From positions 68,778-132,777 of the forward strand of contig CAWFEN010000012.1 in the NCBI GenBank assembly GCA_963814865.1: a stretch of DNA of 64,000 bases, given 5' to 3'. Each line of letters begins with the position of its first letter. Position 1 is the stretch's first letter. The position numbers were made by a program, and so were the translations under genes. This DNA is from AP-15 sp963814865. Lineage in GTDB: Bacteria > Pseudomonadota > Alphaproteobacteria > ATCC43930 > CGMCC-115725. Below, in pieces: positions 28,901-34,295 of this stretch. The notes under the pieces are model-generated. The model was given only the letters and a program-made list of their open reading frames with translations, was not told where the DNA came from and made no database searches.

Positions 28901-30420
28901 CCGTCGAGAAAGCCGGCGAGCAGCCTCGCCGTGGCATCCGGGCCGCGGCCGAGGGCGACGAGCCGGTGCGGATGGTGGTCGCGCCCGCGCGCCGCGCCGC
29001 GCAACAGATCCGGCACCCGCTCGGCCGGGGCAGCCGCGAGCGTGCCGCACCAGCCGCGGGCGAGTTCGCGCAGCGCGGCTTCGGTCCGGGCCGAAATCAC
29101 CAGCGGCGGTTCAGCCGATGCCGGCGCCGCCTGCCGCCGTGGTGGTGCGGTCAGGATGACGTGGGCGTTGGTGCCGCCGAAACCGAACGCATTGACGCCG
29201 GCGCAAGGCCGCGGACCGACCGGCGCGATCGGCTCGACGTCGCGGACCAGCCGCAGATTGAGCGCGTCGAACGGGATCTGCGGGTTCGGCGTTTCGCAGT
29301 GCAAACTCGGCGGCACGACGCGCCGGTCGAGAGCGAGTGTCGCCTTGAGCAGCCCGGCCATTCCCGAGGCCGGCTCCAGATGGCCGATATTGCTCTTGAC
29401 CGACCCGATCGGCAGCGGCTCGGAACGGCGCTGGCCGAGCGAATGCCCGACCGCGGCGGCTTCGATCGGGTCTCCCGCCGGCGTTCCGGTGCCGTGCATC
29501 TCGAAAAATGCAAGCTCGTCCGCGGCGACCCCGGCGCGCGCGTAGACGGCGCGCAGCAGCGCGGCCTGCGCGGCCTCGCTCGGCAGCGACAATCCGATCG
29601 TGCGCCCGTCCGAATTGACCCCCGAGCCGAGGATTACCGCGCGCACCGGGTTGCCGTCGGCGAGCGCGTCGGCGAGCGGTTTCAGAATGACGACCCCGCC
29701 GCCTTCGGCGCGGACATAGCCGTCCGCCCGCTCGTCGAAGGCAAAGCAATGTCCCCGGCGCGACAGCATCGAGGCCCGGCAGAAGCCGAGAAACGGATAG
29801 GGCGCCAGCAGCAGGTTGACGCCGCCGACGATGGCGCTGGCGATTTGCCCGCTGCGAATGGCTTCGCAGGCATGATGCAGGGCGACGAGCGCCGACGAGC
29901 AGGCGGTATCGACGACGAGGCTCGGTCCGCGCAAATCGAAGACATAGGAAATCCGGTTGGCCAGAACGCTCAATGTATTGCCGGTCATGAAATAGGCGTC
30001 GCCGCCGGCCGGATCGCCGAGCCGCAGATCGGAGTAATCCGTCGCGGACGCGCCGATATAGACCCCCGCGGCGTCGCCGCTGAGCTTGGCCGCCGGGATG
30101 CCGGCGTCTTCGATCGCGTGCCAGACGAGCTCGAGCAGCAGCCGCTGCTGGGGATCCATCTGCACCGCCTCGCGGGGAGAAATCCCAAAAAAAGACGGCT
30201 CGAACAGATCGACCCCGGTGATCAGCCCGGCCGACCAGGTATAGCTCTTGCCCGGCGCGGCGCGGTCCGGATGATAATAGAAGCGGGTCGACCAGCGCTG
30301 CGGGTCGATCTCGGAAACGGCATCCCCCGCAGCTGCGAGCAGCCGCCAGAATGCCTCGAGATCGGTGGCCCCCGGGAACCGGCACGATGCGCCGACGATC
30401 GCGATCGATCCGTCAGTCAT
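22948..30420 (-). CDS. Fully reducing type I polyketide synthase with C-methyltransferase
   Basis: A single 2490-residue module. Domains: KS (DTACSSAL near 173, HGTGTPAGDPIE, KSNIGHLEPASG); AT (GHSVGEIAA near 613; AFHSREM suggests malonyl-CoA); DH (HAVGGMPVLP near 916, HPALLDGAL near 1080); C-methyltransferase (LEIGAGDGG near 1375); ER (GVGLAAIQYARHCGA near 1900); KR (YLVTGGIEGFG near 2098, active-site Tyr in GQGVYVAAN); ACP (GMDSLMAVEL, Ser near 2400). There is no thioesterase. This order, KS-AT-DH-MT-ER-KR-ACP, is that of iterative highly reducing fungal PKSs such as Fum1. All active-site residues seen are intact over 7.5 kb. Next on the strand is the alpha-oxoamine synthase, which would release the chain as an amino ketone. 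Confidence 0.92.
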   Translation of the reverse strand: MTDGSIAIVGASCRFPGATDLEAFWRLLAAAGDAVSEIDPQRWSTRFYYHPDRAAPGKSYTWSAGLITGVDLFEPSFFGISPREAVQMDPQQRLLLELVWHAIEDAGIPAAKLSGDAAGVYIGASATDYSDLRLGDPAGGDAYFMTGNTLSVLANRISYVFDLRGPSLVVDTACSSALVALHHACEAIRSGQIASAIVGGVNLLLAPYPFLGFCRASMLSRRGHCFAFDERADGYVRAEGGGVVILKPLADALADGNPVRAVILGSGVNSDGRTIGLSLPSEAAQAALLRAVYARAGVAADELAFFEMHGTGTPAGDPIEAAAVGHSLGQRRSEPLPIGSVKSNIGHLEPASGMAGLLKATLALDRRVVPPSLHCETPNPQIPFDALNLRLVRDVEPIAPVGPRPCAGVNAFGFGGTNAHVILTAPPRRQAAPASAEPPLVISARTEAALRELARGWCGTLAAAPAERVPDLLRGAARGRDHHPHRLVALGRGPDATARLLAGFLDGAAAPSVVTGTALAEGKLAFVFSGNGAQFPGMGRGAWHGNAAFRAAIEDVDRVLAWQLGWSVAELLEAGVGAEAVARADIAQPLLFAIQVGTVRTLRDIGVEAAGYLGHSVGEIAAAWAAGALSLADAARVVVWRSRNQERTRGKGRMAALALAPDAARELLVELDSPAEIAAFNGTRSLTISGPGGEIERLAIEAQRRGLWFRALDLDFAFHSREMDPIREDLLASLAGLRSRPPAARLVSTVTGAVVDGEALGAEHWWRNIRNPVRFVEAAARLIDEGCRIFVEIGPSPILQSYLRDALRAAEVEGRVLASLSREESNDDPFPAIAAHCHVAGHDMTAAPLFDGPANPQGLPLYPWQRQRFWFEQTAEAVELANPPLDHPLLGFRQAGQVRCWLNHLDEQLVPWIADHAVGGMPVLPAAAIIEIALAAARCRWPDAPALEAFDLELRRPLPFDKGRTRELRTMLGSDDGDWELASRPRLSSEPMTVHAVGRVGAASDARAILRWAEEVSGRARIDGDALYRLAHCAGLDYGSRFRTVDRIETEGPDSAIAYLDPAPIGEPLDGYLLHPALLDGALQGLLGLLADRRGEMPGVGFLPWRFGRVRLVAPFARIACRARLRLTRIGVRSVCADIALYDETGDIVAELSDCWFRRIELTRRGGPGERALRVDLVPAPLAESGPPAVLSRIGGRLRRLAAAREPDPARRDQTPLLDALIAAMALRSLAPLIEPGHPFTIGELVERGKLAAASRGLAECLLRLLERLGAAAETDSEWRLEFPSDLPEASEIWRLLLAEAPDLVAELALAAAAGEDLPKILADGPHRSEARLPPMAAQLLRASPASAACIDLLCDALQTIAGSWPQGRPLRILEIGAGDGGATRSMLDRLAQSGVAFAYLATSIDSEQAAPLSFLTEAFAGASARCWSPQDGNDALDGARFDIIVAINACARLQLDAAALANLAELLAPGGVFLAAEPEPNAIWDVVFGQRAGWWLPAASTGGASPLRTGDEWRAELAAAGLRSAGAVALASAPWPCAVFWGGAPARAEPSSPAPMPHCTVTLVGGGSASTAALRAGLAAAGHSATSVQYPDFFAATPSDRSGRKGGKTREIILFLADEPDLSPGVEHAAQPVAALARLAARAVEWCAELWVVTCDAQQPTPEITASGPVGAALWGLGRVLVNEMPRLSLRLIDLAGAATPADRARHIAAELAAPPAEAEIVWTPHGRHVSRLRPGLPPRFAARSDALTLSASHSGGLDSLGWEVCARRPVGPGEVEIEVHAAGLNFRDMMWAMGLLPEEALIDGFAGPTFGLECAGVVRSLGPGVEGLAVGDRVMAFAPAALSTRVVTIADAVAPIPPGTSFAAAATIPVVFVTAIYALRHLAQLAPGEHILIHAATGGVGLAAIQYARHCGAVVIATAGSEMKRAFLRLAGADHVLDSRSLAFADAVREITGGQGVDIVLNSLSGEAMERSLEVLKPFGRFLELGKSDFYFNRRLHLRPLRHNVSYFAIDIDQLPLRRPQLARALLAEISAALAEGAIRPLAHRVFPFGEIDDAFRLMQSSGHIGKLVLVPGANAGVRLRRPPEFAARRDGTYLVTGGIEGFGFEAARWLAARGAGSIALVGRRGSETPGCAARIGELEAAGAEIRVYRGDVADRGSLAAILAEIRANQPPLRGVVHAASAIDDGLAGEIDLDRAARVLHPKLGGAIALDELTRGDPIELFLLFSSATTLLGAPGQGVYVAANMALEALARRRRAEGRPALAIAWGPIEDAGYLAERPEAREALARRLGARPMPAAQALAGVPALIASGLPAAGFAETSWNETRRFLPIFAGGLFSEIRAEAAASPADDSFAERLAAADPEMALALLKTVVADEAAAILRLPAGAIDPARPLSQLGMDSLMAVELRLALESRLRIDLPLVSIAEGTSVASIAARLAGTVGTGVKDAEVIALAARHETGEDADDEAPLPLETDRVAEARREAKSVAAE

Positions 30421-30785
30421 CGCGTGGCGGCGGATTTGTCTCGGAGACGGACCGGATTGGCGACGGCGGGATTGGCGGCGGTTGGCGGCGCCGCGGGCAT
30501 CTTCGCCGCACCCCCGCAGCGTCGATCGCCGACTCGGCTGCGGTCCGGTGACATCGCCGCACCTGCGAGCCCACCATCAATCGATCGCTCCGGCGAACTA
30601 CCCTCCTCCATGTCCCCTCGTCATCGAAGTCGTTGCTCGGAGCGTCCGTTATTTAACCATCTAGTCGGACCCACCCGAGTTGTCCTCGTCGAAGACGGCC
30701 GCAATGTCAACCGCGGCGAGCCACATGCAATAACGACGCCACAGCGGCAGACGACAAAAATGGTGATCGATCCCGGCTGCCGGTC
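30421..30785. other. Intergenic region upstream of the PKS
   Basis: About 365 bases between the PhyH gene and the PKS start, both leftward. No confident gene is present. On the minus strand the first 120 bases after the PhyH stop stay open in another frame, with protein-like sequence ending DEDNSGGSD (see finding). A TTGACA sits at 30705-30710 on the minus strand, but no fitting -10 follows at 17 bases. A PKS-specific promoter is possible but not proven. Confidence 0.4.
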
Positions 30786-31853
30786 TCAGCCACGCCGGCC
30801 GGTCGGGCCGAGTGGGGCAAGGGGCGCCACGATCCCGGCCGGGCGCCACGGGTTGCGGGCGAGGTGGAGCCCTTCGCACAGATCCATTGCCGACCAATGC
30901 AGCGGCACGGCACGGCCCCTGACGAAAGGCATGGCCGCGGCATCCAGTCCGAGCCATGGGATGAACGGGTTGCGGCGGCTGTAGGCCCAGATCTCGAGCC
31001 GGGCCGAGGCGGCAGCCGAAACGGCGCGTGCGTGAAAACCCATCGTATCGGCGACGACGAGCGTGTTTTGCGGCACGGCGAACATTTTGGGCTTGCCGAA
31101 GCCGAGCCGGCCGACGGTCTCCGCCGTAATCCGCGGCGAACCGTCGGCGGAGTGCAGGTCGGGGCTCTGCGCGGCCGTTACCGAAGCCCGGCGTTCCCAG
31201 GCGAGGCGTCGCGGCGTCAGCCGATGCGACCCCGGCACATAGACGAACGGGCCCTGATCCTCGGGGACATCCGTCAGAAAGAACCAGGCCTTGACCGTGG
31301 AGTGAAACGTGTCGGCGTGGAGCCGGGTCTGCGGATCGGACGGCGCCCCGACCGCCCGCGCGAAAATCGTCTGGATGTAGACGAGGGGTTCCAGCCGGGA
31401 CGAGCCGACATAGCGGATGGGCCCCAGCCATTGCCGGCTCTCGATCATGGCGCGGACCGCGGGCAGGGCGGCGAGGGCGCGCCGGTCCAGGGCGAGGCGC
31501 CGGGTCACCGCGTCGCCCTCGACCTGCTGGCGTGCGGGTGCCGCAAACGCGACGACCTCGCGCCTGACCGCCGCATAGACGGCGGCGGGCAAAAAGTCGC
31601 GCTTCAGAATGTACCCGTCGCGCGCAAAGGCCGCCCGATCCTGGTCGGAGAGCAGCGGCGCCAGCCTATCGCGGCGCCATTCGGCCATCCGCTGGGCGAG
31701 GCGCATCCGGGCGACATGCAGGCCCGCGCGGTTGAGGGCGGGGCTGCCGATGACCGGGTTGCCGCGAAACGACTTCGCCCGGGTCGCCACCGCGGCGAGG
31801 TGAGCCGGCATCAGCAGCCAGGACAGCGGAGCGCGGCCGATCATGCTTTGCAA
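30786..31853 (-). CDS. Phytanoyl-CoA dioxygenase (PhyH) family protein
   Basis: A 355-residue Fe(II)/2-oxoglutarate-dependent oxygenase. The facial triad is visible as RLHADTFHS (H-x-D) near residue 178 and a distal His in MGFHARA near 272. FFLTDVPEDQGPFVYVPGSHRL near 190 is the family core, with the 2-OG-binding Arg expected in the segment after the distal His (SARLEIWAYSRRNP). PhyH enzymes hydroxylate fatty acyl, terpenoid or polyketide chains. Between the reductase and the PKS, it is a candidate tailoring hydroxylase, as Fum3 is in fumonisin synthesis. Its C-terminus may be cut early by a one-base deletion, since protein-like sequence continues in another frame. Confidence 0.85.
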   Translation of the reverse strand: MQSMIGRAPLSWLLMPAHLAAVATRAKSFRGNPVIGSPALNRAGLHVARMRLAQRMAEWRRDRLAPLLSDQDRAAFARDGYILKRDFLPAAVYAAVRREVVAFAAPARQQVEGDAVTRRLALDRRALAALPAVRAMIESRQWLGPIRYVGSSRLEPLVYIQTIFARAVGAPSDPQTRLHADTFHSTVKAWFFLTDVPEDQGPFVYVPGSHRLTPRRLAWERRASVTAAQSPDLHSADGSPRITAETVGRLGFGKPKMFAVPQNTLVVADTMGFHARAVSAAASARLEIWAYSRRNPFIPWLGLDAAAMPFVRGRAVPLHWSAMDLCEGLHLARNPWRPAGIVAPLAPLGPTGRRG

Positions 31854-31871
31854 CCCGCCTCCCGACCTCTG

Positions 31872-32069
31872 TCAGGCGTGCAGCGCGGCGAGCGCCTCGT
31901 AGACCGCGCGGTCTAGGTCGATCCCATCGCGCAACAGGCGCTCGCGGCTGCGGAACGCACGCTCGCCGGGGATGCGGGTTTCCTCGGCGTCGTAGCCGAT
32001 GCCGCGCAGCGCGCGCCCGGCATGCTCGCGCGCCTCGGCGACACTCAGATGAACTCGGTCGGGTGCCAT
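31872..32069 (-). CDS. Small ORF, 65 aa, between reductase and dioxygenase
   Basis: A 65-residue frame, 25 bases after the reductase gene and 18 before the PhyH gene on the same strand. Its first half (RVHLSVAEAREHAGRAL, then GYDAEETRI) resembles the N-terminal helix pair of the Ldh_2 malate/lactate dehydrogenase family. The rest does not match and the protein ends early. It may be a remnant of such a gene or an independent small helical protein. It is kept because spacing and codon use fit an operon gene. Confidence 0.45.
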   Translation of the reverse strand: MAPDRVHLSVAEAREHAGRALRGIGYDAEETRIPGERAFRSRERLLRDGIDLDRAVYEALAALHA

Positions 32070-32094
32070 TCTCCAGCCTCGATTTTGGCGCCGG

Positions 32095-33015
32095 TCAGGC
32101 GTGCTCGACGCGAAAGACGGCTTTGCCGGCGATGCGCCGCTCAAGCAGCTCGGGGCCGATCCGCGCCAGGTCGCGCCAGCTGTTTTCGACCAGCGCGGGC
32201 TGCAGCGAGCCGTCGCCGACGAGCGCAGCCAGCAATGCCAGGTCCGGGGCAAAGCGCTCTTCGGCCTCGGACGTAAAATAGGAGAAGCTCTGGATGCGGG
32301 CGTTCGGGTGCTCGGCGAAGTCGCGAAAATTGATCGCGGTCGGCTCACCCGACGAATTGCCGAAGATGACGATCGTCCCTTTCGCCGCGACGCGCGCGGT
32401 CGCCGCGGCGAGCGAGGCGCCGCCGGCCGATTCGAGGATCAGGGCGAATTGCCCCGGCGCCTTGGCGATGCCGTCGACGATCGCGGTGGCGCCGCGCAGG
32501 TGCCGGCCGCGCTCGGGGCTGCCGACGATGGCGGTGACATACGCCCCCGATCGCGCCGCGATCTGCACCGCCATATGCCCGACCCCGCCGGCGGCGCCGG
32601 TAACCAACACCCGCTTGCCGAGCAAAGGCGCGCCGTGGCGCAAGGTGCGCAAGGCCGTCAGCCCGGCGACCGGCAACGCCGCTGCCTCCTCGAAGCGCAC
32701 CTTGTCGGGCAAGGCGGCGAGGCGATGCACCGGCACCGCCGCGCGCTGCGCCCAGCCGCCATTGTCGGTCAACGCGACGACGCGCGTGCCGGCATTGGGG
32801 CCGGTGCCGTCGGCCGCCGGCTGCACCACCACCCCGCTGATGTCCTGGCCCGGCCGCCATCCTTCCGGCCGGACCTGCATCAGCCGCAATTCGCCGCGGT
32901 TCAGCGAAAAGGCGCGCACCTCGACCAGTGCCTCGTTCGGCGCCGGGCGCGGCTCGGGCAGATCGCGCAGCTCGACCGGCGCCGCGCCGTTCGGGGTGTT
33001 GACGAGAGCGAGCAT
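32095..33015 (-). CDS. Medium-chain reductase / quinone oxidoreductase-like protein
   Basis: A 306-residue MDR superfamily oxidoreductase. Seen: PNEALVEVRAFSLNRGE near residue 26 (the SLNR/SLNH motif of zinc-free quinone reductases), PGQDISGVV near 56, and the NADPH motif VTGAAGGVGHMAVQIAA near 140. GTIVIFGNSSGEPTAINF comes near 213. Catalytic and structural zinc cysteines are absent, so it is an enoyl or quinone reductase type. It is the first gene of the leftward set leading to the PhyH, PKS and alpha-oxoamine synthase genes. It could reduce an intermediate of that product, but membership of the pathway is inferred only from position. Confidence 0.8.
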   Translation of the reverse strand: MLALVNTPNGAAPVELRDLPEPRPAPNEALVEVRAFSLNRGELRLMQVRPEGWRPGQDISGVVVQPAADGTGPNAGTRVVALTDNGGWAQRAAVPVHRLAALPDKVRFEEAAALPVAGLTALRTLRHGAPLLGKRVLVTGAAGGVGHMAVQIAARSGAYVTAIVGSPERGRHLRGATAIVDGIAKAPGQFALILESAGGASLAAATARVAAKGTIVIFGNSSGEPTAINFRDFAEHPNARIQSFSYFTSEAEERFAPDLALLAALVGDGSLQPALVENSWRDLARIGPELLERRIAGKAVFRVEHA

Positions 33016-33052
33016 TTGCTACCTCGCACGGTTTGGGCCTGAAGCGGCCTCT

Positions 33053-33110
33053 CCCTCACCCGCCTCGCTGCGCCGCTGCCCGGCCCGCCACAGGGCTGGG
33101 CGGGTGAGGG
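33053..33110. repeat. 12-bp inverted repeat between panE-like and MDR genes
   Basis: Arms ccctcacccgcc (33053-33064) and ggcgggtgaggg (33099-33110) are perfectly complementary across a 34-base spacer that can itself fold. Similar in type to the element at 6702-6729. It lies just after the stop of the ketopantoate-reductase-like gene (minus strand), so it may end that transcript or be a dispersed REP-like repeat. Confidence 0.5.
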
Positions 33111-33119
33111 CTGACGGTC

Positions 33120-34187
33120 TCAGTTCAGCCGCAGATCGACGATGTGCTTGGGATCGGGCTTCAATTCGCCCTTTTCGACCCGGGTCACGATGTCGGTCAG
33201 GATCGCGTTGGTCGGGGTCGGGATGCCGACCTCCTCGCCCTTGCGCACGACAAACCCGTTCAGGAACTGGATCTCGGTGCGGCGGCCCTTGAACATGTCC
33301 TGGCCGGTCGACGGGCGATGCTCGCCGCCGCCGGCGCGGTTGGCCTCGGCGAGACGGTGCTCGTCGATTTCCCTGGTGGCCGCCGCATCGCCCTCGCCGG
33401 CACGGGCGATCGTCTCCGGGTCCATGTGGCTGACCTCGTCGAAGGTATAGCCGAGCGCCTGGCCGACGCGGATCGCCTCGCTGCCGAGCCGGGTCGAGAA
33501 ATTCCGGATCGCGTCGTTCTTGATCATGTCGCGGGAGATCAGGCCGGTGCAGGCCGACAACCCGTTGCCCATGACGTTGGTAACGAGCTTCGACCAGCGT
33601 TCGCCCCACAAATTCTCGGTGACCATCGCGCTGTCGGAATAGCCGACCAGCCGGCAGACTTCCTTCGCGCGCTCGGTGATGCGGCCGTGCACCTCGCCGA
33701 CCCGGAACACGGTATGGCGCGAACCCGACTTGCCGGCGGCGCGGCGCACCTGGCCCGGCGCGTGCAATTCGACGGTGATCGAGCTGGCGATCGAGCCCAG
33801 GGTCTTGCCCCAGCCGACGATGCCGGCGATGGTTTCCTCGTTCATGCAGTTCTGCAGCGAGACGATAAAGCCGCCGGGCGCCAGATACTGCTTGATCAGG
33901 GTCGTGGCCCAGGCGGTGTCGTAGGATTTCATGCAGACGAAGGCGATGTCGATCGGCGCCTCTTTGCTCAGCTGCTGCGCCTCGGTCAGGTGCAGCGCGC
34001 GCGGCCTGACGGTGAACGGCTCGACATCGCGGATATGGGTGATCCGCAGACCGTCCTTGCGGATGGCTTCGACGTTTTCCGGCCACGGATCGATATAGGT
34101 GACGTCCTCGCCGGCCTGCACCATATGGGCCCCGGCATAACCGCCGACCGCGCCCGCGCCGACGATCGCTATCTTGTTTTTCGCCAT
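33120..34187 (-). CDS. 2-dehydropantoate 2-reductase family (PanE/ApbA) protein
   Basis: A 355-residue NADP-dependent ketoacid reductase-like protein. The N-terminal Rossmann motif is IAIVGAGAVGGYAGAHM at residues 6-22. CMKSYDTAWA near 84 contains the K-x-x-D-T-x-x-A signature of PanE/ApbA. The C-terminal helical domain has KLVTNVMGNGLSACTG near 205 (catalytic Lys) and IPTPTNAIL near 330. It is longer than housekeeping PanE (about 300) and lies away from pan genes, so it probably reduces another 2-oxo acid. Downstream on the same strand is an inverted repeat, then the MDR gene, so co-transcription with the PKS set is uncertain. Confidence 0.82.
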   Translation of the reverse strand: MAKNKIAIVGAGAVGGYAGAHMVQAGEDVTYIDPWPENVEAIRKDGLRITHIRDVEPFTVRPRALHLTEAQQLSKEAPIDIAFVCMKSYDTAWATTLIKQYLAPGGFIVSLQNCMNEETIAGIVGWGKTLGSIASSITVELHAPGQVRRAAGKSGSRHTVFRVGEVHGRITERAKEVCRLVGYSDSAMVTENLWGERWSKLVTNVMGNGLSACTGLISRDMIKNDAIRNFSTRLGSEAIRVGQALGYTFDEVSHMDPETIARAGEGDAAATREIDEHRLAEANRAGGGEHRPSTGQDMFKGRRTEIQFLNGFVVRKGEEVGIPTPTNAILTDIVTRVEKGELKPDPKHIVDLRLN

Positions 34188-34295
34188 TCCGTCTTTCCTC
34201 CGCCTCAGGTTCGCGGCGCGCCCCGCCGCGTGCTCCTGCGGCGATCCTAGTACGGTCCGATAGCGCGCGTCACGCCATCGGTTCGGCCGCGACCC

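Noticed and set aside
30682..30710. TTGACA on the minus strand as a PKS promoter -35 element
   Set aside because: No acceptable -10 hexamer lies 16-18 bases downstream; TTAAATAA further on is too far away.
25651..30984. A 1777-codon open frame antisense to the PKS gene
   Set aside because: Its translation is Arg/Ala/Asp-rich without any domain and mirrors the PKS codons. Long antisense frames are expected opposite G/C-ending codons in GC-rich DNA.
33019..34086. A second 355-codon frame overlapping the PanE-like gene on the same strand
   Set aside because: The other frame shows the full Rossmann and PanE signature; this one is its out-of-frame shadow.
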